Positions 45,801 through 57,800 of a stretch of DNA of 64,000 nt are shown in pieces. The notes beneath the pieces were generated by a model. That model had not been told where the DNA came from, ran no database searches, and was given only the letters and a program-made list of their open reading frames with translations. The stretch lies in the NCBI GenBank assembly GCA_024760905.1, contig CM045729.1, positions 82,759,050 to 82,823,049 on the forward strand. The letters run 5' to 3'. Every line of letters begins with the position of its first letter. The first letter of the stretch is position 1. Source of the stretch: Plotosus lineatus. Its lineage: Eukaryota; Chordata; Actinopteri; Siluriformes; Plotosidae. A program made the position numbers and the translations under genes.

Positions 45801-48800
45801 CCCTATCTCTCTCTCCCATCCATCCATATACAGTGGTATGAAAAAGTATCTGAACCTTTTGGAATTTCTCACATTTCTGCATAAAATCACCATCAAATGT
45901 GATCTGTTCATCATCATCATTTTCTGTAACCGTTTCATCCTAATTAGGGTCGCGGGGAGGCTGGTGCCCATCCCAGCCAACTCAGGGCGAGGGCAGAGTA
46001 CACCCTGGACAGCTTGCCAGGCCATCGCAGGGTGGAAACACGCTGATGGCTTTGCAGCCTACTCTTGTCGAAAGTCATCAATGGTTCTTTTACATGCCTC
46101 ACACAGTGAGAGACATGGCCGGCCTTTGATAACCGTTAGCAGCACTGGGGGGACAGTGACAACCTTGTGGAGAGTGGGAATCGAACCCCCAACCTTTGGA
46201 TCAGCGAGCCAGCGCCTAAAACCACTAGACCACCACTGCCCCTGATCTGATCTTTGTTAAAATCACATAGATGAAAAAACAGTGTCTGCTTTAACTAAAA
46301 CCACCCAAACATTTATAGGTTTTCATATTTTAATGGGGATAGCATGCAAACAATGACAGAAGGGGGAGGAATAAGTAACTGAACCCTCTGCCTAAGGAGA
46401 CTTAAAGAGCAATTGAAACCAAGTTTTACCAAACAATTTAAGTCAGGTGTGTGCCCAATCACTGATGAGTGGCTTGAAGCTGCCCTGCCCACTATAAAAC
46501 ACACACCTGGTAAGAATTGTCTTGATGAGAAGCCTTGTCTGATGTGCACAATGGCTCCCTCAAAAGAGCTGTCTGAAGACCTGCAATCAAGAATTGTTGA
46601 TTTGTATAAAGCTGGTAAAGGATACAAAACCATCTCTAAAAGTCTGAATGTTCATCAATCGACAGTCAGAGACGTTGTCTACAAATGGAGAGAGTTTGGC
46701 ACTGTTGCTTCTCTCCCAAGGAGTGGCCGTCCACCAAAGATGACGCAAAGAGTTCAGCGCAGAATACTCAGAGAGGTAAAAAAAAACCCTAGAGTGTCTG
46801 CTAAAGACTTACAGAACTCACTGGCACAGTCCAATATCTCTGTGCACACATCAACTATATGTAAAACAATGGCCAAGAATGGTGTTCATGGGAGGACTCC
46901 AAGGAGGAAGTCACTGCTGTCTAAAAAAATCATTGTTGCTCGTTTAATGTTCGCAAAAAGGCACTTGGACACTCCACAGAAGTTTTGGCAAAATATTTTG
47001 TGGACTGATGAAACCAAAGTTGAATTGTTTGGGAGGAACACACAACGTCATGTATGGAGGTAAAACGGAACAGCTCACCAACATCAACACCTCATCCCCA
47101 CCGTGAAGCATGGTGGAGGGTGCATCGTGGTTTGGGGTTGTTTTGCTGCCTCGGGCCTGGACAACTTGAAATCATTAATGGAAAAATGAAACTGGGGGGG
47201 GGGCACAAAATATTAAATATGATGGTTCAGTTACTTATTCCTCCCCCTTCTTTCATTGTTTGCATGCTATACTCATTAAAATATGAAAACATATAAATGT
47301 TTGGGTGGTTTTAGTTAAAGCAGACACTGTTTTTTCATGTGTGATTTTGACAAAGATCAGATCACATTTCATGATGATTTTATGCAGAAATGTGAGAAAT
47401 TCCAAAAGGTGTAGATAGCTTTTTCATACCACTGTATTGCAACCGGAAGGGTATGTAAACAAATACAGTACATAATTAGGTTAATTATTATGTAGTATTA
47501 TGTTTTACTCTTTTGTACATTAATGTATGTATTGTATATTAATGTTTCATAAATACACCTCTTTTTCAAATTATCTACGACTGTATTGATGGGCGTAGAC
47601 GTTCATCTGAACACAATAATCGACCTTTAACTATTTCTGATGGGAAATATTGTTTCAATCTTCCAACAAATCGGTAATCGACCACATTTTTGGAACGAAT
47701 TGTGTTTGACCACGGAGGTCCCACTGTATATGTGTGCATGGGTGTGCGCGCACACACACACACACACAAAATTAAGTAAATGAGAGTTAAGGGCCTTGCT
47801 CAAAGGCATAACAGTGGTGAGTCTGGGATTGAACCCCAACCTTTGGATTCGTAATCCATTGCCTTAACCACTTGAGCCACCACTGTGCCCTTACAAATCT
47901 AATATACCAGTCGTTTCACTGATATTTCGAATTAATTAAAAATATATAAAGAATCTCTGCATCGCTTAAATTGTTTTTTTTTTTTTTTTTTGGGGGGGGT
48001 TTAAAATAAAAATGACATGTTGGATGTAAATGGTTCCATTTTCCATCTTTTCATGCGACCGAAGTATAACTTCATCAGCAAAGTGGCCTCAGCACGATGA
48101 TATCTGTATGGCTTCATGTTTTGCCACATGCAAACAACAAGAAACACGATCCAGTCATTTTCTGAGATCAGTGGCCCAACAGGTGGGAGGTGTGGTGACT
48201 GCCTGGTTGAAGTGAAAACCTGCACCCACACCAGCCCTTTGCAAATAAGCTTGCACATTCCTGCTCCAGGTGCTCTAGTTTCTTCCCACAGTCTAAATAC
48301 ACGTTATGTTTGCTGGCTGTTCCAACTAGCCCCTAGGTGTGAGTGTGTTTCAATGGATGTCTGTGTATTGGCAATGCAATAGACTACCTTGCTATTACCC
48401 AGATTCGGCTGAGATGAGATCATAACTGTTGCTATAACATCAGTGAGAATAGAATCATACTTTGTAGATGATCCACAACTATAAATATATCAGCAGTGCC
48501 ATTCTTTAATGCATTAAAATTACAGTGGTATGAAAAAGTATCTGAACCTTTTGGAATTTCTCACATTTCTGCATAAAATCACCAGCAAATGTGATCTGAT
48601 CTTTGTCAAAATCACACAGATGAAAAAACAGTGTCTGCTTTAACTAAAGCCACCCAAACATTTATAGGTTTTCATATTTTAATGAGAATAGCATGCAAAC
48701 AATGACAGAAGGGGGAGGAATAAGTAACTGAACCATCACATTTAATATTTTGTGGCCCCTACTTTGGCAGCAACAACTTCAACCAGACGCTTCCTGTAGC

Positions 48801-51800
48801 TGCAGATCAGTCTGGCACATCGATCAGGACTAATTTTGGCCCATTCTTCTTTACAAAACTGCTGTAGTTTAGTCAGATTCCTGGGATGTCTGGCATGAAT
48901 CGCTGTCTTGAGGTCATGCCACAGCATCTCAATGGGGTTCAAGTCTGGACTTTGACTTGGCCACTCCAGAACGTGTATTTTGTTCTGAAACCATTCTGAA
49001 GTTAATTTACTTCTGTGTTTTGGATCATTGTCTTGTTGCAGCATCCATCCTCTTTTTAGCTTCAACTGTCTGACAGACGGCCTCAGGTTTTCCTGCAAAA
49101 CATCCTGATAAACTTTTGAATTCATTTTTTCATTAATGATTGCAAGTTGTCCAGGCCCCGAGGCAGCAAAACAGCCCCAAACCATGATGCACCCTCCACC
49201 ATGCTTCACGGTGGGGATGAGGTGTTGATGTTGGTGAGCTGTTCCATTTTTCCTCCACACATGACTTTCTGTGTTCCTCCCAAACAATTCAACTTTGGTT
49301 TCATCAGTCCACAAAATATTTTGCCAAAACTTCTGTGGAGTGTCCAAGTGCCTTTTTGCGAACATGTTTTTTTTTTTCGACAGCAGTGACTTCCTCCTTG
49401 GAGTCCTCCCATGAACACCATTCTTGGCCATTGTTTTACATATAGTTGATGTGTGCACAGAGATATTGGACTGTGCCAGTGATTTCTGCAAGTCTTCAGC
49501 AGACACTCTTGTTTTTTTTTTTTTTACCTCTCTGAGTATTCTGCGCTGAACTCTTTGCGTCATCTTTGGTGGACGGCCACTCCTTGGGAGAGAAGCAACA
49601 GTGCCAAACTCTCTCCATTTGTAGACACCTTCTCTGACTGTTGATTGATGAACATCCAGACACCGTTTTTTCATCTGTGTGATTTTGACAAAGATCAGAT
49701 CACATTTGATGGTGATTTTATGCAGAAATGTGAGAAATTCCAAAAGGTTTAGATACTTTTTCATACCAATGTAGATCCATAAGTATTTAGACAGGCAATA
49801 CAGTATTTATAATGTTGACTCTATACACTACCACAACCGATTTAAAACAAAGCCATCAAAAAATGTAGGGCTGCAGCTTAAATCCACGGTGGGATTCATC
49901 GCATTCCTGTTTACAGGCTCAAGTCATTTTAAACATAAATCTCTATTTACACAGACACAAAGCTAATTGCACAGACAGATTGTTGAATATATTCACGGTA
50001 TTTATGATCTGTTTCTACATTATTTCACAACAAGTTAAGGAGATGAAATGTCTGGAATTGATTCCAAGTGTTGAATTTATTTCTGGAAGCTATTTAAAGG
50101 AGATCTCAATATGTGTTCTAAGTACCAGATACATTCTTAAAAAGAGGGAAAACAACAGTGAACTCGGAAACACGAAAAGACAGGGAAGACCACAGAACAT
50201 TAAGCTGGATGATCACGGAACCATTTCTTTGGTAAAGAAAAACCCATTCACAACCCCTGTAAGGTTAGGGACACCCTTGAGAAGGTAGGATCATGGCTGT
50301 CAATTTCTACACTCAAGAGACATCATGTAAATACAGGTTTAGTTTAATGTGCTAAGCACTGGTAACACTAAAGAATATAAAAGGACAAATTTGACTTTTG
50401 CGAGAAAAGGTCGGCTTAGATCAAGAATCTGATTCTTTAAAGATGAAATTGAGATTCATTTTACCAAGTGGAAGAGAAGATTATGGACAAGGAAAGGTAA
50501 GATTTGTAATCCAATGAAAATCACATCATCTGTCAATCATGGAAGACATGGGCATGTATGGCTGACAGAGGAACTGGGTCATCTGGTGTTTACTGAAAAT
50601 GGGATTGCTAGTAGACAAAGGATAGATTTTCAAGTGTATTGAGCTATATTTTCTGCTCAGATTCAGTTAGATGCTAAAAACTGACAGGAGGCCACTTTAA
50701 AGTACAGATGGACAATGGCCAAACGTACAGCAGAAAAAATTCAAGAACTTCTCAATACAAAGTAAGAGAATGTTACTGAATGGCCGATTCAGTCAACTTC
50801 TCTGTGCAGATTTTCACAAATCCAATATTGTGGTCTACAGAGGCAACATTACAAACAAGTCACTGTCCAAATATTTAGGTGTGTCTGTATTTCTGTGTAG
50901 GAAATGTATAAGCTGTATCCCTTCTTTCATTTATCTCTATACTGTATATTCTTTTAGATAGCTCACCTCTCAACAAATTGTTCTGCCTCTTTCATTAGCT
51001 TCTCAGTTAGCATGTCCAGGTTTACTGGTTGTTCCACTACATGTTGGTTCCTCATGACGATGCAGTTCCAGGTTCGTAAGAATGCAAATTGAACGTACCA
51101 CGACAAAAAGCCAAAAATGTAAACAATGACTAGGAACAAGAGCAACCTGGAATTGATATCCAGAAGTCCAGTGATTTTAGCTATGATTAGCGTAATTACC
51201 CCCAATGCTAATATTATGAAAATGTGCCACAAAAGATCCTGAAGATCACTTAGGATGTCTGTGCTGTTTCCAGGTACACAGTCGTTGAAAAGAGTGAAGG
51301 GAAGACCATAAAAGTAGTTGAAACCGTGGTTGTTAGGATGATGGCAGTGATCATTCCTGCTTTTACAGTTCACACCCAGGTGCCACTTCCCTAAAGGGAA
51401 TGAAAAGTCATCATTACTCACTAAGATCTCACTAATGCAGTTTAAAAAAAAAAAAAAAAGTTGAATATTTTGGGCAGAGATTCATAAACAAGGCCTTTAA
51501 CAGGGCTATCAAATTAAGTGGCTTCCTGGAATCGTGTCTACTACAGTCCTGTGCGCTGCCTCCTACCATCTCTCACACGTATTAGATTAGCGGATCACCC
51601 AAGCGAAGTCCAATTGATAAGGAAACGTCCTATAGCGTACATCCAGGGTGTTGCATAAATACAGTGGCACCTCACCTTACGAAATTAATCCGTTCTAGAG
51701 CCTTTTTCTTAACCTGGATTTTTTGTAAATTGATCCGCATTTTACATGTAAAACGTGTGATTCGTTCCAAGGCCCCCAATACTACCCCCTGAACGCTTTA

Positions 51801-54800
51801 AAAATTATAACAGCATACCTTTTAAGACCTCCTTCTGCTTCAATATCGTATCGATGGTAGACGGATTTGGCCATATTCCTTTGCGATATCACTCAACCGC
51901 ATGCCATGAGTCCTGTCTCCTCACTCGCACTGGAATGTGTATTGTTTGTGTGCGTGTGTATGTGTGTGCGTTTGTGTGTGTGTGTGTGTGTTTGTGTGGG
52001 CGGGCGTGTGTATGTGTGTGTGTATGTGTGTGCGCATGTTGACCATGTCTTCTTAGCAGAGTTATAATCTTACAAATGTTTATGGAAGGTTAAAAGCCTG
52101 AGTCAAGAAATAATGCATAAAACAACAGTAACTCTGTCCTTTACACGAAAAGCACCATGGCGGATTCAGCTCTATAATAGGCAATGGGAGGTAGACGCAT
52201 CATTCCTCCTAGCCAATGGCATCCCTGTCCAAGATGGGGCTTGAGTGAAGGCAACATGAACGACAGCTCAGTTGTTAGCCAATGGAAGGCCAGCGGGGCG
52301 GGATGTTTGAACGTCATTGATGGGAGAGCAGCTTGTGCATTGTTTGAATGTACAGTATGAATGGAGCATTTGAATTTTTATGATGGCGCTTTCGTAACGT
52401 GAACTTGTTTTGTATCCTGAAACAAAAATTTTAGGAAATGCTTTTCGTAACCTGAATTTTTCATTTGGTGAGACTTTCGTAAGGTGAGGTAGCACTGTAT
52501 ATCATCTTCATTGTTTCATCCTGAAGATGACTATGGCATGCAGTGATGACCATCTGTTTGTTTAAGCCATAATATATTAAATATAAAGCGGGTTTTTAGT
52601 TGAATAAAATCACAACATTGAGAAAATTGCTCTCCCAGTTTACTTTGACCTGTTTTTCAGTACAGAGCAGTATGTGATAGAAGTCAATTTTTCATCTCCC
52701 ACAGAAATATTACTGTTCTAATCTCATAACATTAAAAAAAAAAAATTCTTCCTGTCAGAAACATCTAATAATATTTCTTATTTCTAAAGATTTCTTTATT
52801 TTAACCGACTAAAAGTTCTAGAACAGAAGTGAATATGATGTCATTATTTCAGTATATTCAGTTTCCTCACCCAGTTCTGCATTCTATTTATCCCTACAAT
52901 TACCTTTACACTGCATTGTTTCATGTACCAACAGATCATAGATTAAAAGCATGAGATCTCAAAGGCATATTGGAGTAAGAACAACACAAGGGATAGATGT
53001 GCTCGTCTTACCCACAATCCCTGTGGTGTAACCCTGCTCTTGTAGGAGTTTAGCAAATGTCATTTCACGAGGCGGAAGTCCTCCTGAAGCCCCGAGGAAC
53101 AGGATCACCCGCACTCTTCCAGTACTCCCGAGACCTTAAAGGAAATTATATACATACAGTACACAAAAAACAGTGTATTGATCAATGCATCTCACAGAGA
53201 TGTGGGTGACAGAGGCCAAAAATAAAACTTCATTCCAAAATAGGTGTTATGATCATTTATAGAATATAGAAACTTAACCTGAAGAAACTAAGTTTATTTT
53301 TGACATACTTTAAGTATTTAGCCTTATATGGGAATATGATTAATGGAAATATGATGCCATGAGATTTTTGTAACAGTGCGGACAGTTTGATTTTGAAAAT
53401 ACAGTGGTACCTCGTGTAAAGAGTGTTCCTTCTAACAAGTTTTCCATGATACAAGCTTCGATCACACCAAAAATCTGCACCATCCAATGAGCAAAAATTC
53501 ACGTTACAAGCTCTCCTCAAAATGGCTTTTCCGGGCCGATTAGCCTTGTATTCTTCCACGTGTATTCCTCCACACTCCGAGAACATGCCCCACACGTGAC
53601 TATAAATAGTTTTTACTGAACTTCATATCGTTTGCTTGGTGCTTTTTTCCGTACACAATAGGGAACACAGTGAGAGTGCCACTGCTAACTACTGTAGTGG
53701 ATGCACAATTACACTTAATTCTAGTACACTATGGCAAAAAAGTATGTTTCCCAGGGCCGTACCCCGTACCCCCCTCCCCCCCACCCGGGCATCACATTAT
53801 GCCACCCCGTTATTTGAGAAGCACTGGCCTTGTGGGAGCTCACCACTAGCCTTTCCTCACTGGCATCTGTAGTGTGCACACAAACAAAATTCTCCTCTTC
53901 TTTCATTATGCACCACCTCCTGCCTGCCCACGTGACATCTTTGCGCAGTTGATGATCGGAAGGGTTAGTTGACTTATTGTTTATTCTTATTTTATTATTA
54001 TTCATGATTAATTACTATTAATGTTAATGTAACTGTACTAGTATTATGGAATATTTATTGTTTTTACATGTTTATCTTTAATATATTAGGTCAACTATAT
54101 GTGTGTGTATCAGGTTATATGAGTTTGGGAGGGTGTTGTAAGTCACAAGGCTCATAAAGTGTTCTTACCATTCTTATTTTGGTATTAAACTTGGTGGCCA
54201 GGATCAAGCTTGACCACCACACATGGTATGCAAGTCATACAGAGTATCTGCGTCAGTGAAGTAAAGGCAAGAAGACTTGTTTAAAGTTTGGAATTCTCAT
54301 GGTTTGGAGGGAGCAGACAAACCATGTCACTGACTGCTGCTTCTGTGCTACTGACATGACTGGGATCACCAGAAAGAACTGAAGCAGCCTCAAGTATCCT
54401 GATCTTGAATCAGCACGTCGTCCTGTAGCTTACTGCGATGAAATTCCAGTACCTGTCCTTTGGAGTACTTCCTGACATCAGTGACAAAGATTCGTCGTGT
54501 TCCAGAGGATGAAGAAGGAGACAGGTTTTTAATGATGATGCTCCATATACTTTTCCCCAAAAGGAGATAAATGATCTACTTCGTGATCTCAACTTGTCAA
54601 AATCCTCTGCTGAGCTATTGGCATCCAGATTGAAGGAAAAGAACTTCCTCTCTGACAGCGCTCATGTCACCATTTACTGCGACAGACATCAAGAGCTCCT
54701 CTGTTTTTTGCTTTGAGGAGAAGGACTTGGTGTACTGTATTGATGTTGCTCAGTTTCTGCACAAGCTTGGAGTGTCACAGAATGAACCCAAAGATTGGAG

Positions 54801-57800
54801 ACTGTTCATTGACAGCAGCAAATAATTGATGAATGTGTTCTGCTTCAGAACACCAAGCAGTTTTCCTCTGTACCCTTGTATCACTCGAGTACACTGAGGA
54901 TGGAGGATGAAGTATGAAGTGGTGAAGTATGTGCTGCAGAAAATTTGTTAAAATTTGCTTGAGTGGCTTATTTGTATTGACATGAAGATGTTGAATTTTT
55001 TATTGTGGCAACAGTCCAGTTTGACACAGTACCCCTGCATTCTGTGCATGTGGAGTAGTACGGACACTGCTCAGCATTACACAAACAAGGACTGGCCTGT
55101 GCGGGAGGAACTGGCGCCTTGAAGAGCAAGGAATGTCATCAACAATCCTCTGTTAGACAGAGACAAGATGTCTTCCCACTGCTGCACATCAAACTAGGCT
55201 TAATTAAACAGTTTAGCAAAGCTCTAGACAAGGATGGTGGCTGCTTCACTTACATGTGCCCTGTTTTTTCCAGGATTAACCATAGAGAAGTTGAAAGCTG
55301 TCATCTTTGATGGTCCTCATATCTGTCAGCTCATCAGGGGTCCTGAGTTTGAAAACTCAATGAACGAAGTGTGTTCAATTTAAGGGGTTGAGGATAGTCC
55401 AGCCGGTGTCGATGACTTGTGGCTTTCGAGGCAGTGAAGACTCAAACACAGTCTTATTTTTAAGTAATAAATATATTCAAAAATAACAATAGATTATGCA
55501 CCAGAATTTCCTCGGTAAAATTCCTTGTCATTGTACAGCAATCTCTCTATGTTCACTTATTAAATTTATATAACATGGCCGTAGAACAACCATTTTACCT
55601 CTTTAGCGCTATGTAACAAAACTACCTAACTATCTATAGAATTTTCCTTTGAATATTAAAGATTTTACTCGTAACTTCGATAAATAACCAATACAAAAAT
55701 GCAGACCAGGTCTTGATCTTTCTAGATCTTTAACTTAAATGCGTACTTGCAGAAATGTAGATGTTGTTAGGCATGTGATGCAGTTTAACTTGGCCAATGA
55801 ACATACATACTCATAAAGCAATTAACCCAGATTCAGGGCAGTGTGGTGGCGGGTGTACGCTCTACAATCGAAACAAAACATAACTGTACCATCGGCCGAC
55901 CTACGAGCAGGCAAAAAGAAAATTACCTACATACTGCATAATATAATTCTAGCAAAGTGGAACTGGAAGCATGGAAGACTTTTGTTTTAGTCGTGAAGAA
56001 CTTTCTTGGCAACAACAATGCCAGGAGCTATATAGAACTTGTCACCAATATACTGACTGCTTTCAGAAACCTTGGATGGAACATGAGCATCAAAATGCAT
56101 TACTTATTCTCACATATAGATGGGTTTCCTGAGAATCTGGGGTCAATGAGTGATGAGTAAGTGGAGAGATTCCATCAGGACATAAGGAGATGGAAGTCAG
56201 GTATCAGGAAGGCTGGGATGCAGCCATGATGGCTGATTACTGTTGGACTCTGAAGAGAAACATCCCTGCTGCTGAGCATTTGCGGGGTTTGAACAAACGA
56301 AAGTTCATGCCCTGAATTTTGCATAATGACCACGTAACATTGAATTTACATATACTTATACCTTCATCAATGTGAATTAGTCAATTTACAGAAATTGAAG
56401 CTTGTAACACTTGCAGGGCTGCCAACCCAGGAAAGTACAATTTTGTAGTCGATAAACCAAATGTTCATATTTTGAGATGAAAATTAGTATTTGTAATAGA
56501 CAAAATTAGTACTCAAATTCAGATTTCACAAAATTACATATATGGACATACAGGTTTACCTTCAGGTTATCAAATTTTACTGCATTTTGGATTAATAATG
56601 AAAGAACAGCATATTTGAGAAAACCAGGTTTATTTGACAGAATTCTACTGATGTTATAATATAGAATATAATGTGAGATAATTATACTACTGGCTACGTC
56701 TGCCTCCCTTTATAATGTCTTTTCACATCACACATTGTGCAAAAGGCCGTGTATCTGTCATGCTTCTCAATAAATGGATAAGTTGCTGAATATTCCGATA
56801 AAAATTCTCGCTTTCTTTTCATCGACATTTTGGGTTTCCCCCCAACTGTTCAGTGATTGGCTCTGGTTACCATGGTGTGCATCTAAGATAGCCGCTGATT
56901 CGTGGAAATCGACCTACCTTGCTGCCGATTAACCAATCACGTGGTAAAATACAATGGTAAAATCCTATGAGATTCTCGCGAGACTTGGCAAAGGCCAGGA
57001 AGGTAAACATGTAGACACAGATCGAGTTTGATGGAATTCATCAGAATTATTGATAAAATATTGTCAAATAAAATTGAAAGAAGCATATTTTCCTGAAAGT
57101 TTGAAATTTGTATTAATGTCTGAATGAATCATATTGCTGTATTTTATGTTATTTTTCATATGACTACAGATAAATTCGTACAAGTTGGCAGCCCTGAATT
57201 TAATAATTACATTCTCTTAGATTTTTTTTTTTCTCCAAAAACATTTTTTTTGGATGAGAAATTTTTAATGAAAATCAACTAATAATGTCACAAAAATGTA
57301 ATCAATTTAGTCAGAAGATCAGATGTTTGAAAATCAAAATATCATAAAATACCTGATTGAGAAAAATGGACGTCATTTGAAAAACTAATACATTTCAAAA
57401 AAAAAAAAAAAAAAAACAGAAAACTTACAAAATATTTTTTGTAACCCAGTGTTGTAAATTATTATTTCATGTCATTATTTTTTGTCACAGACATGACCCT
57501 AATGCTATATAGTTCTCATTTATGTAGAACAGCTTAGAAATAACCATGTTCGTACATCACCTCGGGGATTTTATAAAACATTCTCTCGGCGCGGGGGTGG
57601 TAAAAATTTCTTGTCTTTATCATGTATATTCCTCATACTTATATTCATTATGGCTCTTCAGAAGGAATAAATATATGAATAATAAGGTGATCTTTTTTTT
57701 TCTGAGTGAAAATTCATTGACCTGTGTTCTATCTGTAACAAATATTGACCACGGAATGACCCATATGGAAATAAAGAAAAAAGCATACAAGATTAAATTC

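Larger units (their letters stand above)
45831..47434 (+). mobile_element. Tc1-like transposon, copy 2, carrying the same SINE
   Basis: TA-flanked CAGTGGTATGAAAAAGTATC end and its inverted partner at 47434. A SINE lies at 45907-46242 in the left (5') arm. Transposase reads left to right. A deletion removes the middle of the catalytic domain. Confidence 0.92.
45435..47726. mobile_element. Tigger/pogo-like MITE, family D, split by Tc1 copy 2
   Basis: Left CAGTGAAACCTCAGGGCCAA; right GACCACGGAGGTCCCACTG before TA. Both arms have CAAACAAATCGG-type sequence. The Tc1 occupies 45831-47434. Confidence 0.65.
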
